From positions 1-8,894 of the forward strand of contig JAJXXI010000235.1 of NCBI GenBank assembly GCA_021781185.1: a stretch of DNA of 8,894 nt, given 5' to 3'. Positions 1 to 5,309 of this stretch are shown piece after piece. How positions within the stretch are numbered: position 1 is the first letter of the stretch; each line of letters begins with the position of its first letter. Both the position numbers and the translations under genes were made by a program. Below the pieces are notes generated by a model. The model was not told the DNA's origin. It did not search any database and was given only the letters and a program-made list of their open reading frames with translations. The stretch is from a bacterium. Its GTDB lineage: Bacteria > Verrucomicrobiota > Verrucomicrobiia > Limisphaerales > UBA11358.

Positions 1-315
1 AAAAACAGCCAGGCCAATACTGACTATCAAAATCTCGTCAGCGCCATCCAATCCGGCAGCACGGCGGATGCGCAAAAAGCATTTACCAGCCTCCAATCAG
101 ATCTCAAGGCCGGACGTAAAGGGCATCATCAGCATCACGCATCAGGTGTCACCCAGGGAGCCTCGCAAAGCTACGAGTCCTCCGCGACACAATCCGCTGC
201 GGCTGCTTCGGCTCTTTCCACGCGCTTAAACTCACGGTCCGGATCGTCTGCCGGCGGTTCCGGAACGGACAGCGACGGTGACAGCGACGGCAGTGGGTTA
301 AACGTGACGGCTTGA
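1..315 (+). CDS. C-terminal part of an unrecognised low-complexity protein
   Basis: The frame is open from base 1 and closes with TGA at 313-315, giving the last 104 residues; the start lies outside the window. Residues about 9-36 (YQNLVSAIQSG then AQKAFTSLQSDLKAG) form an amphipathic helical unit of the kind seen in small bacterial proteins with repeated 'F..L...L..G....A..AF..LQ' helices. A His cluster (HHQHH, 42-46) follows, then a Ser/Ala/Gln-rich stretch and an acidic Gly/Asp/Ser tail with two DSDG units near residues 90-97. I do not recognise a family and assign no function. The DSDG units recall Ca-binding Asp-rich loops, but this is too short to claim. A strong terminator follows 24 nt after the stop, so this gene belongs to a separate upstream transcription unit. 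That the frame is coding is supported by its uninterrupted length up to the terminator. Confidence 0.7.
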   Translation, partial: KNSQANTDYQNLVSAIQSGSTADAQKAFTSLQSDLKAGRKGHHQHHASGVTQGASQSYESSATQSAAAASALSTRLNSRSGSSAGGSGTDSDGDSDGSGLNVTA

Positions 316-339
316 GGCGGTTTTCGCGATTCTGCGGCC

Positions 340-371
340 AAGCCGTTCCCATGCGGGAACGGCTTTGTTTT
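340..371 (+). terminator. Rho-independent terminator after the upstream gene
   Basis: A perfect 11-bp inverted repeat, AAGCCGTTCCC (340-350) and GGGAACGGCTT (355-365), encloses the 4-nt loop ATGC. A T-rich run (TTTGTTTT, 364-371) follows at once. It lies 24 nt after the stop codon at 313-315 and should end that transcript. Confidence 0.92.
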
Positions 372-741
372 CGGTGCCAATAATGGCTTTCCGACATGTT
401 TTCGAAGGCTGATCAATCGTATTGAATTGCGTTTGAATGGTTCGCAGCAAATTAGGACGCCGCGCCGTTATCGGTTGCCAGGTTCCGGACTCTTTGTTGA
501 TGCTCTCCTTCTTTCTCGGCGCGATGGGTTTGGTTGGTGGGCTTATAAAAACTTGATGACAAGTTAATTAAAGCGAAATCCCCTTTTTTTTTAAAGCTGC
601 TGGGAAGGCTTTCTTAAAGCGGTGAATCGCGGTTTTCGTTGGATTTCTGATGTTTTGGCCTGTTTCCAGATGTGGGCAGGGGCTTCGCTGCTTGTCTCGT
701 TGAATCAGTTTGCCGCACCAGCGGATTTTTTTATTCCTGGC
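372..741. other. Gene-free stretch upstream of the flagellin promoter
   Basis: I see no convincing gene here; the open frames are short, mostly antisense and unlike the neighbouring proteins. The base composition is more AT-rich than the genes. It contains a TTATAAAA box (543-550), a perfect inverted repeat at 550-565, a TTAATTAA palindrome (564-571) and a run of nine T (584-592). A weak terminator-like CCGC-ACCA-GCGG hairpin with seven T lies at 713-732, just before the sigma-28 candidate, and could insulate the flagellin promoter from read-through. The stem is only 4 bp, so I do not call it separately. Confidence 0.6.
550..565. repeat. Short perfect inverted repeat, possible operator
   Basis: AACTTG (550-555) and CAAGTT (560-565) are exact reverse complements separated by ATGA. 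The element sits in AT-rich DNA beside a TATAAAA box and 177 bp upstream of the sigma-28 candidate. A dyad of this size could bind a dimeric regulator, but no known operator is recognised and chance occurrence is possible. Confidence 0.3.
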
Positions 742-768
742 TAAAGTGCCAACGGGATTCGCCGATAG
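742..768 (+). promoter_or_regulatory. Sigma-28 (FliA-type) promoter for flagellin
   Basis: TAAAGTGC (742-749), exactly 11 nt, then GCCGATAG (761-768). The enterobacterial FliA consensus is TAAAGTTT-N11-GCCGATAA, so 13 of 16 positions match with the exact spacing, including all of TAAAGT and GCCGATA. The predicted start is near 775, giving a leader of about 185 nt before the flagellin ATG at 960. Late flagellar genes such as flagellin are the standard targets of this sigma factor, which supports the call. Confidence 0.8.
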
Positions 769-786
769 GGAGTTGTCTGGCAGGTC

Positions 787-814
787 ATAAATATCGGTGT
801 GGTTCACTGATAGG
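787..814 (+). promoter_or_regulatory. Second, weaker sigma-28-like box
   Basis: ATAAATAT (787-794), 11 nt, ACTGATAG (806-813). The -10-like part and its flank, GATAGGGACTTG (809-820), copy the -10 flank of the upstream promoter, GATAGGGAGTTG (764-775), at 11 of 12 positions. The -35-like part fits poorly, so this may be a secondary start, a duplicated operator or chance. Confidence 0.3.
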
Positions 815-896
815 GACTTGCTGACAAACGGTGACGGCGACCGCAAACGGCCGGGGGATAAACCGGGTGGACGCCCTTTTACAAGGTTCGCCCCGA

Positions 897-908
897 GGCA
901 GGGATGCC
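897..908 (+). promoter_or_regulatory. Candidate CsrA-binding hairpin in the flagellin leader
   Basis: GGCAGGGATGCC folds as a GGC/GCC stem with hexaloop AGGGAT closed by a C-G pair. This matches the usual CsrA/RsmE presentation, C-ANGGAN-G, and the SELEX core CARGGAUG. It lies 52 nt upstream of the flagellin start. No CsrA gene is visible in the window, so the site is a prediction from RNA sequence and fold only. Confidence 0.45.
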
Positions 909-926
909 GCGTAATAAACATCTACA

Positions 927-955
927 CCTCGCAAGAGGGACTCATGGAAGGAGTC
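927..955 (+). promoter_or_regulatory. Flagellin SD inside tandem hairpins, possible CsrA site
   Basis: CCTC-GCAA-GAGG (927-938) is a small stem with a GNRA tetraloop. It directly abuts GACTC-ATGGAAG-GAGTC (939-955), a perfect 5-bp stem with a GGA-bearing loop. The flagellin SD AAGGAG (948-953, 6 nt before the ATG) straddles loop and 3' stem, so folding would hide part of it. TCATGGAAGG (942-951) matches the CsrA/RsmE pattern (A/U)CANGGANG(U/A) except at its last base. Three ANGGA motifs start at 936, 944 and 948. A protein bound here would block the ribosome, as CsrA does on Bacillus subtilis hag. Confidence 0.45.
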
Positions 956-959
956 AGTT

Positions 960-1763
960 ATGGTCATTAATACAAACACTACCGCACTTAACGCCGCGAG
1001 CCAGCTCAACATGAACAGCGCCAATCTCAGCGCTGCGCTGGCCCGTTTGTCATCCGGTTCCAAAATCACCTCGCCGGCGGATGACGCCGCCGGTCTGGCG
1101 GTTTCAATGAAATTGAACGCCCAAGTCGCCCGTATCGGTGCGGCTTCAGCCAACGTGAACAACGCCATCTCGTTCAACCAGACGCAGGACGGTTACCTGC
1201 AACAGGTGAACTCGGCGCTGTCGCGTATGAGCGAGCTGGCCATTTCGGCCCAGGACGTCACCAAGACGACGGACGACCGTGCGTTGTATCAGCAGGAGTA
1301 TTCCACGCTCGGTTCTTACGTTAATAGCGTGAAGGACCAAACGTTCAACGGCGTGAGCATGTTTAACGGTGTTGCCCTCAACGTGACGGTGGATAGTGAA
1401 GGCACCGCGTTTAACAACCTCGGTGTCAACTTGGCGAACACGTCCTACACGAATGCAACGGGCGGTGATATCTCAACTGTTTCCGGCGCGAAGACGGCGG
1501 TCACAGACACTGAAACAGCCATCAAGCAACTCGCGTCGGATCGTGCCAGCATCGGTGCGAACGAAGAGACGTTGGCTTATTACAACAATCAGCTCACCAC
1601 GCTGAGCAACAACCTCCAGGCGGCCACCAGTCAGATCACGGATGTGAATGTGGCGGCGGAGAGCACCAACTACGCCAAGCAAAACATTCTCGTCCAGTCC
1701 AGCACCGCGATGCTGGCGCAGGCGAATGCGATGCCTAATTCAGTCCTCCGGCTCCTGAGCTAA
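960..1763 (+). CDS. fliC: Flagellin, filament subunit
   Basis: This encodes a 267-residue flagellin, the subunit exported by the flagellar type III system to build the filament. The N-terminal D0/D1 region has the classic pattern: INTNTTALNA (3-12), LSSGSKI (30-36), the DDAAGLAVS block (41-49), QTQDGYLQQV (74-83) and RMSELAISAQD (89-99). The C-terminal D1/D0 region carries LASDRASIGA (191-200), DVNVAAEST (228-236) and the typical end LAQANAMPNSVLRLLS. The central part (about 137-185) is very short and rich in Ser, Thr, Asn and Gly. The outer D2/D3 domains of enterobacterial flagellin are therefore missing, as in many compact flagellins. No Cys is present. The start is set by a strong SD (AAGGAG, 948-953). 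Expression probably depends on the sigma-28 promoter at 742 and on the folded leader. The symbol could equally be hag or fla, and other flagellin copies elsewhere cannot be excluded. Confidence 0.97.
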   Translation: MVINTNTTALNAASQLNMNSANLSAALARLSSGSKITSPADDAAGLAVSMKLNAQVARIGAASANVNNAISFNQTQDGYLQQVNSALSRMSELAISAQDVTKTTDDRALYQQEYSTLGSYVNSVKDQTFNGVSMFNGVALNVTVDSEGTAFNNLGVNLANTSYTNATGGDISTVSGAKTAVTDTETAIKQLASDRASIGANEETLAYYNNQLTTLSNNLQAATSQITDVNVAAESTNYAKQNILVQSSTAMLAQANAMPNSVLRLLS

Positions 1764-1791
1764 AAGAGGTCTGAGCGTTAAGCGTTAAACG

Positions 1792-1820
1792 GCTCGGACG
1801 GCGATCGTCGCCGTCCGGGC
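1792..1820 (+). terminator. GC-rich hairpin between flagellin and fliD
   Basis: CGGACGGCGA (1795-1804) pairs perfectly with TCGCCGTCCG (1808-1817) around the loop TCG. One G-U and two more G-C pairs extend the stem to 13 bp (1792-1820). No T tract follows, so it may be an imperfect terminator or a 3' stabilising hairpin that leaves flagellin mRNA more abundant than the downstream message. A tandem GCGTTAA repeat (1775-1788) lies just before it. Confidence 0.5.
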
Positions 1821-1883
1821 CTGGTGTTCATCGGCGGAGGTTGAAAGATTTTTGACGGAGAACAACAATAACGAGTAACGAAT

Positions 1884-3668
1884 ATGGCAACGAGCACATT
1901 GGCGAGCATAGGCAGCTCCTCCACGACCAACAGTTCCAGTTCAAACCTACAGGTCACCGGGCTGGCCTCGGGCATGAACTGGTCCACCATCATCACCGAG
2001 CTGGCTAATGCCGAACGCTCGCCCGAGATTGCGTGGCAAAAGCAGCAGACGGCCATCGCCGCGCAAAACGCGTCCTATTCCACGATCACGGGCGACCTCA
2101 CCACGCTGCAAACGGATGCGCAAACCCTGCAAGATCCCAGTTTTTACCGGAGCGTGGTGGCGGCCAGTTCCAACTCTTCGGTGGCCTCGGCCGGCGTGAG
2201 TTCAGGCACGCCCATTGGAAATTATGCTTTTAATATCAGCCAGATGGCGACGCAGTCTCAAGTAAACGGGGTTGCCGGTGTGAGTCAGCCGCTGGTGCCG
2301 GACGGCAATCCCGCCAACACCACGGTTGGCGGGGCTGGGTTTGCCACGCCGGTCACGGCGGGCACGTTCACCGTCAACGGCGCGCAAGTCACGATCGCGA
2401 CGACGGATTCCTTGCAGACGGTTTTCAACAATATCGCTTCGGCCACCAGCAACCAGGTGACGGCCAGCTATAATGCGTCAACCGATGAGATTTCCCTGAC
2501 CAGCGCTGGCGGCAGCCCCATCGTTCTTGGCAGCGCCACGGACACCAGCAATTTTCTCCAGTCCGCCCAGCTTTATAACAATGGCACGGGCACGGTCACC
2601 AGCACTGCCGCGTTGGGGCATGTCAGTTTGTCCTCCACGCTGAATGCGGCGGATCTGAAGACTGCCATTACCGATGGCGGCAGCGGCAATGGCGCGTTTA
2701 CCATCAATGGCGTCACCATCAATTACAACGCCAGCACCTATACCTTGCAGGACGTGGTCAACAACATCAATGCCTCCGCCGCCGGCGTCACCGCCGCGTA
2801 TGATCCGATAAAAAATCAATTTACCCTGACGAACAAAAACACCGGCGATGTGGGTATCTCGATGCAGGACGTCACGGGCAATCTGTTGGCCGCCACCGGG
2901 CTTTCTACCGGCACCTTGAGCCGTGGTAATAATTTGATTTATACGCTGAACGGCGGTTCCCAGCAGATCGTCAGCCAGTCCAACACGATTGGTGCGGCCA
3001 GTTCCGGTGTGACCGGCTTGACCGTAACCGCCTTGAGCACCGGATCAACCACGGTCAATGTCAGCTCCGACACGACCACCATTAGCAACGCCATCCAGAA
3101 ATTCGTTACCGATTACAACTCCCTGCAAAGTTACATCAGCAGCCAGCAGAGCGTGACGACTGGGGCTAACGGCGCAGTGACTCCCGGAACATTGACCGGC
3201 GACTCCATCACCAATAATATCGCCTCCAAGCTGCGTTCCATCATGGGGGCGTTTGAAAACCTGTCCGGCGGATCCGGAGCGGTAAAGCAGTTGTCCGATC
3301 TGGGATTTCAAAGCAACGGTCATGACAACACCATTGCCTTCAGCAATCCGTCCGCGCTCTCTTCCCTGTTGACCAACAATCTGAGCGCCGTGGCGTCATT
3401 TTTTTCGGATGCCACCAACGGGATGGGGGTGCAAATGAACAACTATGTTACCGCCACCATCGGACTGAATGGCACGCTGCCCACGCGCACGGCGGATTTG
3501 ACGCAGCAGAGCACGGATATCGGCACGCAGATTTCCAACTTGGAAAACAAAATTGCCAACGACACGGCGCAGTGGAATGCCGAGTTTACGGCCATGGAAA
3601 CGGCGCAATCGCAGACCAACCAGGAACTGACCTACCTGTCACAGGGGGTCGCCAACGGCAGTCTATAA
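1884..3668 (+). CDS. fliD: Flagellar filament cap protein FliD (HAP2)
   Basis: FliD forms the cap at the filament tip and folds incoming flagellin subunits into place. The 594-residue product has the FliD N-terminal domain at about 24-125, with VTGLASGMNWSTIITEL (24-40) matching the family's 'GLGSGLDxxxIVxxL' opening. Two Flagellin_IN-type repeats follow, at about 159-215 (GTFTVNGAQVTI, then NQVTASYNASTDEISLTS) and 269-330 (GAFTINGVTINY, then AGVTAAYDPIKNQFTLTN). The FliD C-terminal domain runs from about 345 to 585, with IQKFVTDYNSLQSYI (404-418) and a coiled coil near 536-585. It is longer than enterobacterial FliD (about 470), chiefly through the repeats and Ser/Thr-rich linkers. The ATG at 1884 is chosen because an in-frame TAA lies at 1869 and the next Met is already inside the domain. 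No SD sits at normal distance: GGAG is 23 nt away, and the leader is A-rich and probably unstructured. The gap to the flagellin gene is 120 nt and the next gene starts 3 nt after the stop. Confidence 0.95.
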   Translation: MATSTLASIGSSSTTNSSSSNLQVTGLASGMNWSTIITELANAERSPEIAWQKQQTAIAAQNASYSTITGDLTTLQTDAQTLQDPSFYRSVVAASSNSSVASAGVSSGTPIGNYAFNISQMATQSQVNGVAGVSQPLVPDGNPANTTVGGAGFATPVTAGTFTVNGAQVTIATTDSLQTVFNNIASATSNQVTASYNASTDEISLTSAGGSPIVLGSATDTSNFLQSAQLYNNGTGTVTSTAALGHVSLSSTLNAADLKTAITDGGSGNGAFTINGVTINYNASTYTLQDVVNNINASAAGVTAAYDPIKNQFTLTNKNTGDVGISMQDVTGNLLAATGLSTGTLSRGNNLIYTLNGGSQQIVSQSNTIGAASSGVTGLTVTALSTGSTTVNVSSDTTTISNAIQKFVTDYNSLQSYISSQQSVTTGANGAVTPGTLTGDSITNNIASKLRSIMGAFENLSGGSGAVKQLSDLGFQSNGHDNTIAFSNPSALSSLLTNNLSAVASFFSDATNGMGVQMNNYVTATIGLNGTLPTRTADLTQQSTDIGTQISNLENKIANDTAQWNAEFTAMETAQSQTNQELTYLSQGVANGSL

Positions 3669-3671
3669 CGC

Positions 3672-4352
3672 ATGAATTTTCCCGCCACATCCACTCGCAG
3701 TTCCCGGTTACGGCAGCGGGTTCTCTGTGTGGTGCTGATGGGCGGGATGACGCTTGCCGTTCAAGCTGGCTGGCTGGGCCGGGATTTCAAGCCGGCCAAC
3801 GTGTTTGCCTATCCGGCACGGCTATCATCCGATCTTCAGCGTGTGGCCGTGTTGCCGCTGGCCTGTGGATCCACGGCTGACAACCTGCCGGCGGGTTGTG
3901 AGACGCTGGAACCCGTGCTGCGGGCTCAACTGGCGAAAACGCGGATGTTTGAAACGGTGGCGGTGGACCGGGAGAAGTTGCGCGCCGCCACTGGTCGCGC
4001 CGCTTGGACAGGCACGGAAACCCTGCCGCCCGATTTCTTGAAGTCTTTGCGCCGGGAATACGGCTGCGACGGCGTGTTGTTTAGCGAGGTGACGGTGTTT
4101 CACGCCTATGCGCCCATGGCCATTGGCTGGCGGCTGAAGCTTGTGGACGCGCGCAGCGGCCTGATTTTGTGGGCGGCGGATGAAGTGTTTGACGCCAGCC
4201 AACCGGTAGTCGCCCGGGCGGCCAAAAATTTTGATAAAAGTTCATCCCTGTTCGATTTTTCCCGCGAAAAATCCTGGGAGATGATGCATTCGCCCAGCCG
4301 GTTCGGCGGCTATTCAGTGGCCGCCCTGCTGGCCACGCTGCCGCCGCGTTAA
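3672..4352 (+). CDS. Exported CsgG/LpoB/FlgO-like protein in the flagellar operon
   Basis: The 226-residue protein begins with a basic stretch (R9, R11, R13, R15) and a hydrophobic segment (about 17-31, VLCVVLMGGMTLAVQA) ending in a VQA-G signal-peptidase I type site near residue 32. There is no lipobox, because C19 lies inside the hydrophobic core. The mature part opens with a strand, QRVAVLPLA (56-64), then a helix with LEPVLRAQLAKTRMFETVAVDREKLRAA (79-106). Next come LKSLRREYGCDGVLFSEVTVF (123-143) and WRLKLVDARSGLILWAADEVFDA (153-175). This order, 'VAVLPF ... L...L.....F.vv....l ... G.D.v+.G.v ... a.lvD..tG.ilW', is the alpha/beta layout of the CsgG, LpoB, TolB-N, GNA1162 and FlgO group of envelope proteins. 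A role at the outer membrane or motor periphery is inferred from this and from its place between fliD and fliS. It starts 3 nt after fliD with no clear SD, so translation is probably coupled. The family group is moderately supported and the exact role is unknown. Confidence 0.75.
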   Translation: MNFPATSTRSSRLRQRVLCVVLMGGMTLAVQAGWLGRDFKPANVFAYPARLSSDLQRVAVLPLACGSTADNLPAGCETLEPVLRAQLAKTRMFETVAVDREKLRAATGRAAWTGTETLPPDFLKSLRREYGCDGVLFSEVTVFHAYAPMAIGWRLKLVDARSGLILWAADEVFDASQPVVARAAKNFDKSSSLFDFSREKSWEMMHSPSRFGGYSVAALLATLPPR

Positions 4353-4384
4353 AAAAAACGCTCAAGTTGTCCGGGAATCTTCCG

Positions 4385-4912
4385 ATGAACGCCTTGACCG
4401 AAGTCGGTGCCAATCCAGGCGCCGGTTCGGAATTTTCAGCCATGCGCACCGTATCAGCCCCCAACCCGTTCAAGTCTTACCGGCGGATTGCCGCCCAGAC
4501 CGCTCCGCCCGGACAACTGGTCCTGATGCTCTTTGACGGCGCGTTGAAATCACTCGAATGCGCGCTGCTGGGTTTTGAATGCACGGAACTCGCCGAAAAA
4601 AATGCGACGATTCACAACAACCTGCAACAGGCGCTCGCCATCGTCAATGAACTGAACCTTTCGCTGGACATGGAGGCGGGCGGGCGTCTGGCCGAGACCT
4701 TGCACAATCTTTACAATTACTTCGGGCGGCGCATCAACGAGAGCAATTTCAAGAAGTCCCGCACCGGCATTCAGGAGATCCTTCCCATGCTCAAGCAGCT
4801 TCGCGATGCCTGGTATGCGATGCTGTTGCAGGAGGATTCCGGAAGAATGCCGCCAGAGATGCTCGGGGACGGTTTCAATTCGCGAACCGGGATGTCGCCC
4901 CATGAGCGCTGA
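4385..4912 (+). CDS. fliS: Flagellin export chaperone FliS
   Basis: FliS binds the disordered C-terminal D0 segment of flagellin in the cytoplasm, prevents premature polymerisation and helps deliver it to the export gate. The 175-residue product shows the family signature. FKSYRRIAAQTAPPGQLVLMLFDGALKSL spans about residues 29-57, given here as FKSYRRIAAQTA then PPGQLVLMLFDGALKSL. LNLSLDMEAGGRLAETLHNLY (90-110) corresponds to 'LN..LD.E.GG.lA.nL..LY.Y', and a final helix ends LKQLRDAWYAML (136-147). A roughly 28-residue N-terminal extension and a C-terminal tail after residue 148 make it longer than the usual 120-150. I chose ATG 4385, 8 nt after a weak GGGA; TTG 4367 in the same frame is possible, and ATG 4442 would still keep the domain. 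The last 11 bp overlap the next gene. Placement after flagellin and fliD is the standard arrangement. Confidence 0.92.
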   Translation: MNALTEVGANPGAGSEFSAMRTVSAPNPFKSYRRIAAQTAPPGQLVLMLFDGALKSLECALLGFECTELAEKNATIHNNLQQALAIVNELNLSLDMEAGGRLAETLHNLYNYFGRRINESNFKKSRTGIQEILPMLKQLRDAWYAMLLQEDSGRMPPEMLGDGFNSRTGMSPHER

Positions 4913-5288
4913 AAACGAATTGCTGGGCATGTATCGCGAATGGCTGCGGCTCGCTCGCGCGCAAACCCGGGCCATCCAGACGCACAATTGGAGCTTTCAC
5001 GCGGATTGTCATCGGGCAGTGGAAAGTTTCCAACGCGAGGCCGTGAGGCTTACCCGTGCAGCCCGCGAGGAGTGGGCTCGCGATGGCCGTGATTGTTCGG
5101 AAAAAGAGAAAAATTTCCGGGGGCCGGTCAATGAACTCATAACCATCGCCCGCCAAAATCAACGGCTGCTTGATGAAGCGGTGCAGGGCGGCCGGGAACG
5201 GCTGGTCCAGTTGGGGGATGCCGGCCATAATCTCAAGCGGTTGCAGCGGTCCTACGGTTTCGCCACCTCCACGGCGCGCGCCGCGTGA
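4902..5288 (+). CDS. Small helical protein, FliT/FlgN-like export chaperone candidate
   Basis: The 128-residue product is almost wholly helical and rich in Arg, Glu, Gln and Ala. It has no signal peptide or membrane segment, so it should be cytoplasmic. Helix 1 covers about 4-28 (LLGMYREWLRLARAQTRAI), helix 2 about 34-60, and a last long helix about 72-118 contains NELITIARQNQRLLDEAV (77-94) and ends NLKRLQRSYG (110-119). A late helix with 'E...i...N..LL......' and a terminal Tyr-Gly recalls FlgN. The position right after fliS recalls FliT, the FliD chaperone. Both are short helical export chaperones of low sequence conservation, so I give no symbol. ATG 4902 is preferred: it overlaps the fliS stop by 11 bp, which favours translational coupling. 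The frame stays open further upstream, but that extension is Cys/Arg-rich and lies inside fliS. It could also be an unrelated helical protein. Confidence 0.7.
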   Translation: MSAENELLGMYREWLRLARAQTRAIQTHNWSFHADCHRAVESFQREAVRLTRAAREEWARDGRDCSEKEKNFRGPVNELITIARQNQRLLDEAVQGGRERLVQLGDAGHNLKRLQRSYGFATSTARAA

Positions 5289-5291
5289 ATT

Positions 5292-5306
5292 TCCCGCGGG
5301 AGAAGG
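5292..5306 (+). promoter_or_regulatory. Shine-Dalgarno of the response regulator gene
   Basis: GGAG (5299-5302), followed by AAGG (5303-5306), lies 7 nt before ATG 5310 and fixes that start. The SD partly overlaps the perfect palindrome TCCCGCGGGA (5292-5301), which could fold and partly mask it. This is one of only two clear SD sequences in the window. Confidence 0.65.
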
Positions 5307-5309
5307 CGC

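Noticed and set aside
468..500. Minus-strand sigma-28-like box (ACCGATAA with CAAAGAGT upstream)
   Set aside because: The spacer is 13 nt rather than 11, the -35 part matches poorly, and no - strand gene follows.
713..732. CCGC-ACCA-GCGG hairpin followed by seven T
   Set aside because: The stem is only 4 bp and no gene ends nearby on the + strand; noted in the gene-free stretch but too weak to call a terminator.
775..790. Possible sigma-54 promoter around CTGGCAG
   Set aside because: There is a GG-like -24 part but no GC at the -12 position at the required spacing.
568..921. Open frame on the - strand across the flagellin promoter and leader
   Set aside because: No SD, no family resemblance, and it would run through the sigma-28 promoter and leader hairpins.
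4367..4384. TTG as an earlier start for fliS
   Set aside because: ATG 4385 is in frame 18 nt later, the extra residues add nothing to the domain, and no better SD precedes the TTG.
4806..4901. Upstream extension of the FliT/FlgN-like frame
   Set aside because: The added residues are Cys/Arg-rich and overlap the conserved end of fliS; ATG 4902 gives the usual short overlap and a clean helical protein.
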